NCBI GenBank assembly: GCA_016718605.1
Contig: JADKCY010000002.1
Span: 1,800,501 to 1,864,500 of the forward strand
Direction: 5' to 3'
DNA from: Lysobacterales bacterium
Lineage (GTDB): Bacteria; Pseudomonadota; Gammaproteobacteria; Xanthomonadales; Xanthomonadaceae
DNA: 64,000 nt
In this document: positions 54,639 through 63,900 of the stretch, piece by piece
How positions within the stretch are numbered: position 1 is the stretch's first letter
Layout of the letters: each line of letters opens with the position of its first letter
Made by a program: the position numbers and the translations under genes
The notes under the pieces: model-generated
The model's input: the letters and a program-made list of their open reading frames with translations, nothing else
The model's database searches: none
What the model was told of the DNA's origin: nothing

Positions 54639-54679
54639 CAGAACCTCCTTTGGCCTGAGAGAGTTATGGAAATGAGAGG

Positions 54680-55024
54680 TTAGTCCTGCCAGTTCTTGAA
54701 CACAGCCAAAAAGGACCGTGCGAAATCAATCGCCTTCCTGATTAGCGCGATGTGTCAGCCAGCCGAAGAAATCTCCGTTGATGCGGCCACGAGTACAAAT
54801 TTCTGGTTTAATTTTCGCCTTGCTCGGAGGATTTTCGCCGCCGATGGATGCTTGCAGGCAACTGGCTGACGGATCGCGCTAATCAGGATCGCCTTAGATA
54901 CGACCTTGTAAGCTCCGTAAATCCAAGACGCGACCCTCAGGGTCGCCAGTGCCAAGTGGCGCAGGCTTCCCCCTCGGCGGGCGGACGATTCGCGGTGAGT
55001 GTCAGTGTTGCCTGTATCAGTCAT
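54680..55024 (-). pseudogene. Small retron-linked gene split by a MITE-like insertion
   Basis: A perfect AAAGGAG site lies before the ATG at 55024. The present frame runs to a stop inside the inserted element (54755), giving 89 residues. Deleting the 151-bp element and one 8-bp repeat restores 61 codons in frame that end at 54680-54682 (TAA). The original C-terminus would read SKAIDFARSFLAVFKNWQD. The N-terminal part is charged (MTDTGNTDTHRESSARR) and the middle hydrophobic or amphipathic (LALATLRVASWIYGAYKVVS). It is the first gene of the operon with the XRE and RT genes, so it could be an effector, toxin or accessory peptide. The family is not recognised. Confidence 0.75.
54729..54895. mobile_element. 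151-bp MITE-like element with 26-bp inverted ends and 8-bp target duplication
   Basis: The element spans 54737-54887. Its ends (54737-54762 and 54862-54887) are inverted repeats with 24 of 26 positions matching; the left begins CCTGATTAGCGCGAT. Perfect direct repeats ATCGCCTT abut both ends (54729-54736 and 54888-54895), the mark of a target-site duplication. The roughly 100-bp interior encodes no transposase. Removing element plus one repeat restores a reading frame through the insertion point. No second copy is in the window. The parent transposon family is unknown; 8-bp duplications occur in IS66, IS6, ISAs1 and IS256-type elements. Confidence 0.85.
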
Positions 55025-55512
55025 TTGTATCTCCTTTGCGATTGGCGGCCCGGCCAACCCGAAAAATTCGGACTGCAACCGGAACCACCTCTCGGCTACC
55101 GCAAAGGCCCATGACTGCTGGGTGCAACCGCGAACTATGTCCCTCTCATCACCAACCCCGTCACCTCTCGGAGACGGTCTAAGTCACCAATACAAAGCCG
55201 GCAATCATCGAAACTCGACGAACGACCTTTTGCATTAGAGAGATCAGGGACAGAGCCCCCACAGGTGCGCGAAACGCCACACCCCATTTTGAAACGCCGA
55301 TCGATCTACCCGTACCTTACAACCGCATGCAGACTATCACGGTGCTCGCTGACAGTCAACATTATGTTGTCTGTCAGCGACGCCGGTTAACTGGGCGGTT
55401 AGAGCCGAATGATGAGACTGCGTCGAAATGGCTGCGGTGAGCGATGCCGAGGGCGCCGCAGCTCTCCGGAGTGTCCGCAGCCAACCGGTTGCATCGGCAC
55501 TTCCCGACGTCT
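55025..55512. other. Intergenic region upstream of the retron operon, downstream of brxL
   Basis: About 490 bases without a convincing gene and less GC-rich than the surrounding genes. It holds the 35-base palindrome at 55346-55380, a short hairpin with arms CCGTC and GACGG near 55159-55178, a CCGAA/TTCGG hairpin near 55060-55072 and GC-rich complementary stretches near 55430-55465. This is where a retron msr-msd RNA on the minus strand would be expected, but I could not establish one. Confidence 0.5.
55346..55380. repeat. 35-base near-perfect palindrome
   Basis: TCGCTGACAG (55346-55355) and CTGTCAGCGA (55371-55380) are perfect 10-bp arms. Inside them CAACAT and ATGTTG pair, with one T-T mismatch between the two stem parts and a single T at the centre. 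It lies 133 bases beyond the brxL stop and about 320 bases upstream of the retron operon start. No T-tract follows on either strand, so it is more likely an operator or a structured RNA stem than a terminator. Confidence 0.6.
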
Positions 55513-57564
55513 TCAAACCGTCAATGCCTTCAACAACGCGTCACGTGCGTCAAGGTAGTAGTGAATCGTGATCTTGGTGGCGACATCATCCGGTAGGTCG
55601 TTCAGCTGCCGACGGCTGTTGATCGGCATCAGGATGCTTTCAGCGCCCTTTTCCACGGCTACTTCAACCACTGACACTGGGTTAAAGATCGGCTCAAGCG
55701 AGCCGCCAAGATTCAAGCCGCCCGTGACAACCAGGCCGCCCTTGATGCTCCTTTGCAATAGCGACGAGCACAATGCCAGGAGGACTCCCACCCCGACAGC
55801 CGCTCCACTCTTGGCGCTGTCGAACGCGCGGAGCTGCACTGAGAATTCGTGCTGGCGAGGCTCCCTGTCGCCGACCAATTCCTTGGCCCTGGCATAGAGG
55901 TTCTGTTCGGCGCAGCGAACGCTTTCCCGAAACGGCGGCGGTGCGGGTTGATTGAGAATCTTGACGCCGCTGCCGGGGCCTTCGGTGATGTCCACCTGGT
56001 AGAGACCCGGATTCTCGTCGCCGCCGCCTGCCGAAATGATCCAGACCTGCCCCGGCGGCAACGGGTCACTTCCGACGCTGTTTTCGCTGAAAAGCTCCGG
56101 TGTTGCGACGAACTTCTCGACCCCGTCGTCGCCCATTGAGTAGCTGAACTGCGTATTGCGAAATTCGGCCGATCCAATGCGCTTTTGCTGCTCCTTCACC
56201 CGGCGCCTGCACTCCAACGCCAGGCGCGAGGCCCATTCCAGCACATCGTCGGAAACCGGCACTTCGGGGTTCGGAGACACCAGCTTGATGAGGCCGCTGA
56301 TGGTCTTCTGCACCCCCGTCGTGTCGCGCCCACTCAGCGCGCCCCCCAAGTGCACGCGCCCTTGCAATGAGCTTTGTCGGCTCTGTCGGCGCAGCTGATT
56401 CCAGCACTCTGAAAGGAAGTCGCTGACCAGGCCAAAACGGTTCGTCATCAGTTGCGGGTTCACTTTCGGCAAGTCCCAGCCCGGCAGGTAAGCGTGGATG
56501 CGGTCCATGAAGGCGGTGTCGTCGCGCATCTCCGGAGGCAGAGGGCCGAATAGATGCCCCACACGCTGTTGGTGCTGTACGTCCACTTCGAAATTGCCGA
56601 CCATCACCACCCCACCATCAGCGCGAATGCTCTCCTTTCCCCGACTGAACTCGCCCGACTCCATGTACCCTTTCATGATGTTGACGCCGTCTTTCTGGTC
56701 GAAGGACACCCCCGATATCTCGTCAAAACAAACCACGTCGTACTGGCATACCAGGCCCCGCTGGCCATTCTGGTTGTTGACGAACATGCGTGCCACGGTT
56801 GCCTTGCCACCCGAAATTAGATGCGCATACGGTGAGACCTGCTGAAACAGATGGCTCTTGCCGGTACCGCGCGGGCCCAGCTCGACAATGTTGTAGTTGC
56901 GCTCTACGAACGGGACCATGCGCAGCAGCATCAGATCGCGAGCGCGCGGAGTCAGCAGCTCCGGCTCCATCCCGACGCTGCGAATCAGGAAGTCCTTCCA
57001 CTCCTCGGTTGCGAAGGCCTCGCGCCCCTGGTAGAGCGCCGGCAGCACCTCGCGCTTTGACAACTGGATCTCGCGTAGCGAGTCCACTCCGAACGGGCGG
57101 CCGTTCTTCTCCTGCGCAATCGTTGGGTCGTAAGCGAGCTCCACCTCGGCGTAAAAGCCTCCGGTTAGCATTCGCTCGTTGGCATGCACCATCGTCTCGC
57201 TAATGCGCACGTCCTTCAGCTGCAGGCTGGGCAGTGTCGCCACGAACGAGTCGGTTGCGGAGTCCAACCGTGCAGTAATGATGTCGATCAGCTTGACATG
57301 CCCCTTTTCCTTCGCACGGGCCTTAAAGAGTTCCTGCTCACCCGCACGGATGGTCTTCTCGCCAAGCTGGCGCTCGACGATCCTCAACCCCTCGGCGATC
57401 TCATCTTCATCTACGGAAGCGCAGTAGCGACCAAGCAGGAACTCCGCCACATACGTCGGCACCGGATACTGCCCCTTGAATCTGCGCACCAGATCCTTGC
57501 GAACTACATACCCTTCAAAGGCCTTGGTAGCGATCGAGTCGATTGCGTCGAGTTGTTGGTTCAT
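55513..57564 (-). CDS. brxL: BREX protein BrxL (Lon-like ATPase/protease)
   Basis: The 683-residue protein has the AAA+ Walker A LGPRGTGKSHLFQQVSPYAH and Walker B VVCFDEISGV, and a C-terminal Lon-type domain with SAKSGAAVGVG (candidate catalytic serine) and VEVAVEKGAESI (candidate lysine). Length and order match BrxL of type I BREX. Known BrxL forms rings on DNA and is needed for phage restriction in several type I systems. Its ATG overlaps the pglZ stop (ATGA). It is the last gene of the minus-strand BREX operon. Confidence 0.93.
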   Translation of the reverse strand: MNQQLDAIDSIATKAFEGYVVRKDLVRRFKGQYPVPTYVAEFLLGRYCASVDEDEIAEGLRIVERQLGEKTIRAGEQELFKARAKEKGHVKLIDIITARLDSATDSFVATLPSLQLKDVRISETMVHANERMLTGGFYAEVELAYDPTIAQEKNGRPFGVDSLREIQLSKREVLPALYQGREAFATEEWKDFLIRSVGMEPELLTPRARDLMLLRMVPFVERNYNIVELGPRGTGKSHLFQQVSPYAHLISGGKATVARMFVNNQNGQRGLVCQYDVVCFDEISGVSFDQKDGVNIMKGYMESGEFSRGKESIRADGGVVMVGNFEVDVQHQQRVGHLFGPLPPEMRDDTAFMDRIHAYLPGWDLPKVNPQLMTNRFGLVSDFLSECWNQLRRQSRQSSLQGRVHLGGALSGRDTTGVQKTISGLIKLVSPNPEVPVSDDVLEWASRLALECRRRVKEQQKRIGSAEFRNTQFSYSMGDDGVEKFVATPELFSENSVGSDPLPPGQVWIISAGGGDENPGLYQVDITEGPGSGVKILNQPAPPPFRESVRCAEQNLYARAKELVGDREPRQHEFSVQLRAFDSAKSGAAVGVGVLLALCSSLLQRSIKGGLVVTGGLNLGGSLEPIFNPVSVVEVAVEKGAESILMPINSRRQLNDLPDDVATKITIHYYLDARDALLKALTV

Positions 57565-59891
57565 GGGCTCAGTTTCCCAGAGTTGTGATCAGGGCGTGGA
57601 TCACGCCCCGACGCATCCAAAAGCACGACCTCCGCCTGTTTGCCAATGTCGGCGTCGTCTTCGAGGAACACAGTAACCCTGCCGTCGGACGTGATCTCGC
57701 GGGCCTGTTGGTCGGTCAGCAGCGAGGTGTTCGGGTCGGTTTGACTAGTGCGAACATCCACCCGCAAGCTGACATCTGCTCCTCCGACTAACACGCGGCA
57801 CTTCGCGCCGGTCCACTTAGCATCGAGCACGCGCGCTGGAGCGCCCGGCATCTGGGACGAGGACACCCTAAGTACCGGCGTCACCAGCTCCTGTAGCGAC
57901 ACCCCGCCGTGGGAGTATTCGATGCCAGCCCGGTAGCTCCCGGCGCCGGGCGGGCTGGCCATCATCACTGTGGGGTTCCAATGCCACTTGAAGGCTTGTG
58001 CATCCGTTTGGGCCTCAGTCTTCAGGGCAGCGCAGCGACTCCACCGAGTCTCGGTCAGAAAGGCCTTCAGCTCCACCTTGGGCAGGCCACCGGGCATCAG
58101 GAGCCAGCCATGGTCTGTGACCACCATCAGTTCGGTCCAGCCCGCCTGCAGCAGGGTGCGGATCCGGCTGGCTAGGTCTTGCACTTCGGCCTCAACGCTG
58201 CGGGAAAGTTTCCAGCCCTCGGTGTGGCCGCGTTTGTCCAGCGTCCCAGCCTCGGTCCACGCAGAACCGGCGGGGTTGCCCGTCTCTCCCGCGCAGAGGA
58301 ACTGCCAGCCGTGCGCCTTCAAGGTGGCGACGAAGCGGTCCTGTGTTAACAATTGACCCGTGGAAATCAACCGGGCGCCGAACTCATCCGCAGCGTCGCC
58401 GCCCCGGAAGGCAGTTGCGACAGGGGACACAGCGGGCTTGGCAGTGGCAGTCACCGACGGAACAGCCGACCATTCCCAATCCTGAGTGGATTGGATGCCA
58501 GCGGCGGCCAGCTTCTCTGCCACCAACTGCGCGACGTCCATTCGCAGGCCGTCGGCGAAAAGCACCAGCCGACCAGGTGCGGCCTCGATGGGCGCATGTC
58601 GCCGCGACACAGCTTGGCCATTGGCGTGGATTAGTTGCTGAAGATGACGCGCGGTACTGTCCAGCCACGGCAGATAGACCGCACGCAAAGCGCCCAACAC
58701 CGCCCCATGCACTTCCGGCAAGCCGCTGGCTGCCATCGCAGCCAACGCGGCTGCGTCCACGCGCCAGCTGTCAGCTGCATAAGCGGCGGCATACGCCTCT
58801 GGCGATGGCGCGCCAGGCGTCGTCGCACACATTTCGGCCAACCGCGCCAGCGGTGCCAGCGATGTGGCGAGCGGACTCAGCCCTAGCTTTTGCCAAGGAT
58901 GGCGGCGGCGGTGACCGTGTTGGCCTTCGAGCTTAGCGAGCCCTTGAATTGCTTCGTCCTGTGGTCGGTCTGCCAAGGACTCGAGCGATGCCCTCAGGGC
59001 GTGCTCTTCGCTCTCGTTGATGCCAGGCCAGGTTTCGGCGGAGTCGAACATGCCCGGACTCGGCGGCGCAGCGCGCTTGAGCCACTCAACGATGCCCGGA
59101 TAATTGGCTGGCGATTCAGCAAACCGCCGCCACACATAGTTCCAGTGGTTGGCCCGCGCTGCCAGCAGTCCTGCCGCCTTCAGCGGCCCATCTTTCACGG
59201 GATCGAACCCGGCGTCAGCCTTGCATTGCTGGCAGAAGGCTTTCCACTCAGGGACGGACCGACGCTGCTTGAACCCATCAGGGTCGCTCAACCAGCGCAG
59301 CAGCATCCCGATGGCATCTGGCGCCACCATCGCATTGAAGAACTCGGAATCCAACCGACGCCCCTGCAAGTGGATCACGGGCTCGGCTAGCACCATCGGT
59401 AACGCCCCGGCCAGTGCATCCAGTGTGGCTTGGTCACGGGAAACGTCCAGGTTTAGGCCACCGTGCTTGGACACCAGGTAGGCATATGGCGTCCACTCTT
59501 TGCCGTTCACGTGCAGCCACATCGCACCGCGGTACTGCAGTTCGACCAAGGCTGCCAACTCAGACGTGCAGTCTTCTGCCGCACGCAGCTGCTCTCGGCT
59601 GACGCCGGGCAAGTAAAGAATAGGTGTGGTGCCGTCGGAAGGCACGCCCACGACGCATCGCGCCTCAATGCAGCGCAGCCAAAGCGCCGGGCCGCTGCGG
59701 CGCTCTTGGTCGTAGCCGCCCAGCTGATACATCTCGGGTAGCAGCGGCAGCAGTTCAGACACTACGCCAGCCCACAAGCGCTCGGGGTCAGCCCACAACA
59801 CTGCACAAGGGGCGATCTGATCGCCCGGCGCGTAGGCGTGCGCGACGGTTCGCAGTGAAGCGACGAGGCTCTGCGCGACTGTGTCAGACAT
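57561..59891 (-). CDS. pglZ: BREX phosphatase-like protein PglZ
   Basis: The 776-residue protein has the PglZ domain in its C-terminal two thirds: RLVLFADGLRMDVAQLVAEK and LMVVTDHGWLLMPGGLPKVE, which carry the aspartate and histidine positions of the alkaline-phosphatase superfamily. The N-terminal part, with TPILYLPGVSREQLRAAEDC, is typical of the PglZ form found in type I BREX. PglZ is essential in BREX systems, with an unsettled substrate. The start at 59891 is 51 bases after the DUF932-like stop. Confidence 0.93.
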   Translation of the reverse strand: MSDTVAQSLVASLRTVAHAYAPGDQIAPCAVLWADPERLWAGVVSELLPLLPEMYQLGGYDQERRSGPALWLRCIEARCVVGVPSDGTTPILYLPGVSREQLRAAEDCTSELAALVELQYRGAMWLHVNGKEWTPYAYLVSKHGGLNLDVSRDQATLDALAGALPMVLAEPVIHLQGRRLDSEFFNAMVAPDAIGMLLRWLSDPDGFKQRRSVPEWKAFCQQCKADAGFDPVKDGPLKAAGLLAARANHWNYVWRRFAESPANYPGIVEWLKRAAPPSPGMFDSAETWPGINESEEHALRASLESLADRPQDEAIQGLAKLEGQHGHRRRHPWQKLGLSPLATSLAPLARLAEMCATTPGAPSPEAYAAAYAADSWRVDAAALAAMAASGLPEVHGAVLGALRAVYLPWLDSTARHLQQLIHANGQAVSRRHAPIEAAPGRLVLFADGLRMDVAQLVAEKLAAAGIQSTQDWEWSAVPSVTATAKPAVSPVATAFRGGDAADEFGARLISTGQLLTQDRFVATLKAHGWQFLCAGETGNPAGSAWTEAGTLDKRGHTEGWKLSRSVEAEVQDLASRIRTLLQAGWTELMVVTDHGWLLMPGGLPKVELKAFLTETRWSRCAALKTEAQTDAQAFKWHWNPTVMMASPPGAGSYRAGIEYSHGGVSLQELVTPVLRVSSSQMPGAPARVLDAKWTGAKCRVLVGGADVSLRVDVRTSQTDPNTSLLTDQQAREITSDGRVTVFLEDDADIGKQAEVVLLDASGRDPRPDHNSGKLSP

Positions 59892-59942
59892 GGGCCGCCG
59901 CGACGCTCTGCCCGCCTGCGCGGTGTTGACCTACAACAAGAG

Positions 59943-60929
59943 TCATGCGGACACCTTGGACGACTCGGTTCGCAGCGAGGAAATCAAATGGGGGATAGCG
60001 CCTTGCCACTCGACTCGCTGCTCGGTGTTGCTGCGCTGCGTTGCGATCCATGAGAGCGTCTGGCTAACCTCATACAGGGTCGTGGCAGGCGCGGCCGCAC
60101 CAGGTACGTCAAGTGTGGGCTTGACAGGTTTCTCCGTCGCTTCGCCCTTCGCGAAGGGATCGACGATCTCCACGTCCCGACCAGTTCTGCAAATGTGGAA
60201 CACGCGGCAGGCCGCCTTCTTCCCCCACTTCGATGAAACCTCGCCGTCTGCCCATCGCTTCAACTCCTCGGCGGATACCTGGCCCGCCTCCCAACTCCTC
60301 AGTCGCTGTAGATCCGCGGTCACTGCTGTCATGCCCGTGACGACAAGATCTGGAATTGCGTCAAGGCTTAAGTGCTCATCGTGCACGTCCCTCAGTTCAG
60401 CCTTGGTTTCTCCGATCACTAGGCCGTTTGCACAAACGAATCGCAACCAACCCAACAGGATCACCAGTCGACTAGACCCGTCCACGGAGTTGAAGCATTC
60501 CAAACGGAGGCCCAGTGCATTGCCATCCTTCGGAGTGTAGTTGTGAGACTCTGGAAAGTACGCACGGAAGTTCATCCACTCACCTAGTGGTGTCAAACCT
60601 ACTTCACAATTGAGGCTAGCGGGTTCAACCCCCACCAATCGCAAGCCATCAAAGCAGCGCATAACGACTTCATGATGCTGGGCAAGTTGATAGGAGTTCG
60701 AAACAGTGCCAACAGGAATTGGCTGCTCTGTGACAGTCAAGGGCTGGCGTACGACGGCCTGGATGTGAGGATTAGCGGGCGAATCCGGGCGCACTCTGAA
60801 GGGCTCGATTGTGAACTTGGGAACCAGGCGTTCCAAGCGCGCCCATCGTCCAGCCCAGTAGGAAACGTCGCGCGCACGCCAGCGCCCCGTGCCATCAAGC
60901 AAAACAGCGGATGACTCTGCTACGTCCAT
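59943..60929 (-). CDS. DUF932-like protein inside the BREX operon
   Basis: The 328-residue protein has VGTVSNSYQLAQHHEVVMRC, then ECFNSVDGSSRLVILLGWLR with FVCANGLVIGE, which resemble the conserved blocks of DUF932 proteins (a vN-Y-vQN-like block and HDGS...RVVC-N-like block). DUF932 proteins occur on phages and plasmids and their function is unknown. The ATG at 60929 lies 8 bases past the pglX stop and gives an N-terminus MDVAESSAVLLDGTG; the frame to 61028 overlaps pglX. Its place between pglX and pglZ is not part of the core type I gene order, so it is an accessory gene of this BREX variant. The family match is by motif and is moderate. Confidence 0.6.
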   Translation of the reverse strand: MDVAESSAVLLDGTGRWRARDVSYWAGRWARLERLVPKFTIEPFRVRPDSPANPHIQAVVRQPLTVTEQPIPVGTVSNSYQLAQHHEVVMRCFDGLRLVGVEPASLNCEVGLTPLGEWMNFRAYFPESHNYTPKDGNALGLRLECFNSVDGSSRLVILLGWLRFVCANGLVIGETKAELRDVHDEHLSLDAIPDLVVTGMTAVTADLQRLRSWEAGQVSAEELKRWADGEVSSKWGKKAACRVFHICRTGRDVEIVDPFAKGEATEKPVKPTLDVPGAAAPATTLYEVSQTLSWIATQRSNTEQRVEWQGAIPHLISSLRTESSKVSA

Positions 60930-60936
60930 ACCAATC

Positions 60937-63900
60937 TCAGGTTCCCAGGTCGTCGACGCGACGTACCGGATGCTTCGCCACGTCCACATCCAAGTTTGAG
61001 CCTTGCCTCTTACTGCGCTTGAACGCATTGCTGTAGTGGCAATCGTTCCAGCGGTTCCCGTCCGGAGCCGTACCTACGCCGGCAAAGTCCTGGCGACTTT
61101 CGTCCCAGCCCCAGAACCAGGGGTAATCGGCTTTTGGGCGGGTGGGTTCCTTGCCGCGGTCCTTGTCCCACTTGATGTTGGGCTTGGCGCGCAACACGCC
61201 GGCGCCCTTCTTGCCGCCGGGAAGGTCGCGCGCCATGAAGGGGCGGATGTTCATTCGCACGCCGTCGTTCAGGTCCGGCTGCCAGCCGATGGCCTGCTGC
61301 GACAGCGGCTTCCAGCGCACGAACAGGTCGAAAGGCGGCTCGCCTTCCAGGATGAGCTTGAGCGTGGCCTGCAGGTTCTTCGCCGCCTGCAAGCGAGCAT
61401 CGCTGCCCGACTCGCCCGCGTCCACCGCGGCCTGCTGCCGTCGGATCCAGTCGCCCAAGTAGGCATAGGTCAGCTTCTCCAGGTTGGCGTGGGTCAGCTT
61501 GTGATAGTTCACCAGTGCGCTGAAGCCGCTTTTATGGCCGTCCCAGACGTGCCAGATGAAGGGGCGGTTATGGAACAGCTTGCAGTGCTGCTCGAAGAAG
61601 GCGTTGCGCAGCCAATCTTCCAGTGAGGCGCCCGCGCTGTCGACCTGCGCCAACAGTTCCTGCTGCCGGGATGCGCTCCACTCTTGGCCGTAGGCGCGGG
61701 CCAGTAGGTCGCGCAGACGTTCGGAGGCGGCGGCTTCGCCTTTGGTGGGGCTGGTGGGCACGATGCCATCGGCATCAGCCAAGGCTTCAAGACCGTCCGG
61801 GCCGACGGCGGGGCAATCGGGAAAACTGGAGCCGGTCTGGCGGGGCCATTCGTACCCGAGCAAGCGCGCGACGGCAACGTGCAAGGGCTGGTCGAGTGTT
61901 TGGGATGGCCATTGAACAGCCATTGAGTTGGGTCGCTGGAGAAGGGTCTAGCAAGTCCGGTCGGATACTTCTCTGCCGCCACCTGCTGCCAGTGCGATAG
62001 ATCGAAAGAAACCGCCTTAATTGAAGAGTTAGTGAGCTTCAATGCGCCATCCACAGACCTCAAGTCTGCCGCAAACTTCGGATTGGCGAAATATGCAAAA
62101 AGCGGGGGCGTATGTCTAGCATCGTCGGGAAGAAACACGGCAATATTCGTATCGAACTTCTCCCGAAATACGGTGTTACTGGAAAGTTGCCCATCAGCGT
62201 AATGGCTATTCCGCGATTTCCCCAGGCCTGATTTCCTTGCAGGTCTCTCTTCCGATCCTGAGACTGGCTCGCTGAGAGCGCTCGCATCCTACCGGCTCCG
62301 CCTTCGAAGAGGATGAGATTACTGCGGCCCCCAAACATCGCTGAGCCTTCGACGGCTGTCAGGTGAAAATCCCAGCCTGCTGAGCGTTGGGACAGCTCCC
62401 AGAAACAGCGCAAAAAACCCGGGTCATCGTTTGACGTGATGCCCTTAAAAGTCTGCCCCATTGAGGCAAGACAATCCACGCCGGCCAAAAGAGAGAAGGT
62501 GATTCTATTATCTACCGTGCCCCATCGAATTCTTTAGCTGAAGCTCGGACCAAGCTCCGTCGAGCAGTTTCGTCTTCTTTGCGTCGACAGTCTTCTCGGC
62601 TGTGGCGTCGAGACCGCATGCATTAGCCCCCTGCCGCAGCGGCGCAAATACCCCAAGAATAACGTTGACAACTTCCCCTGTTATTGACTGGAAGGCACGC
62701 GGTCCAAGCCTAGCGATGCAGCTAACGTTTCTTGCTTCGATTAGAGTGTCACGAAACTTCAAGTACCTCGGCTGCGACAGCCAGTTCTGTGGCAGCACAA
62801 CCGCAAGACAGGCGTTCTGCGAACGAGTTGAAGACCATCTTCTAACGAACGCTGTGGCCAAGTCGGCTTTTGCATCATTGAAGTTCTTCTCGATGAACGT
62901 TTTCAGCTCTGGCCCTTGGTTCTCAGCCTTGAGGTAAGGCACGTTGGTGGCGACAAGCGTGAACTGGCCGGCGAGAATCTCCGCCGCCTTCACAAGGCCG
63001 CGCGCTGTCACAGCCATTTCATGCTCGGTGTCGTCCTGCATCGCCTCTAACGCTAGTGCCTCTTCGAGCAAAGGTTGGAGTTCATGAAACGCGGCCATCA
63101 CCAAGTCGCCCTCGCTCGCGCGCGGATTGATGAGACTTCCAAGGACGGGCGCATCAGCAAACAACGCATACAGGCGGGCCATGCCACGCTCCAGACGATC
63201 GTCGCCGCCAGCCAGCTTCAACCAATCCGCTCGCCTCGCGTTCGGTGCCAGACCCGAGCAGGCAATGTTCAAGGCCGGCAAGACGCAGTGGCCGACCCGT
63301 CGCCATGCCGCCAGCGCCAAATTGAATGCGCCAATCTGTGTGCAACGGGGATCCAACTCCAACCCGAACAGGTTCTCGCCGACCGCGGCGGCAACCGCCT
63401 CGGCTTCGTCCAGGCCCTCTTCAGCAATCCGAAGCGCGACCACTCGCTCGAACATGGCCACCACGAAGTGCCCGCTGCCCATGCACGGGTCCAGACACTT
63501 CAGTTCCTTGGCCGTCCGCGGCCACCCGTCAAATGCACCCGCAGCAGGCGACCAAGCACCGTCTTCACTTCGGGTGAATCGCAGGTAGGTCCACGGGCAT
63601 CCAGGCAAGGCCACCGCCTCCCGCAACTCGGCTTCGCTCTCTGCCGTCTTTGGCCAGCTCAGGCCTGGCCGCCAGCACCTTGCCCGCGTGCCAAGCCCCC
63701 AGCGTGTTGTCCAGCAGAAAGTCCACCATGTAGTCCTCGGTGAACAGCTGCGTGACGGCCGGCAGCTCATCGGCGCCGATCTTGTTGCCGGCGGCGTTGA
63801 CCTCGTCCTTTTTCTCGGTCTGCCAGAACTGGTAGCACCAGCCCAGGCTGTCGCTGGCGGTGAACACCTCCACCGGCAAGCCGGTCACAAGGGCGATCAG

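Noticed and set aside
54737..54887. The 26-bp inverted ends read as a1/a2 of the retron msr-msd RNA
   Set aside because: The length of 151 nt and a TTAGC near the 5' end fit a retron RNA, but perfect 8-bp direct repeats abut both ends and removing the segment restores a reading frame. Both facts indicate transposition, and the interior has no long msd stem.
55385..55405. attC-like integron recombination site (TAACTGGGCGGTTAGA)
   Set aside because: Only a short resemblance; no matching partner core site, no integrase and no cassette layout.
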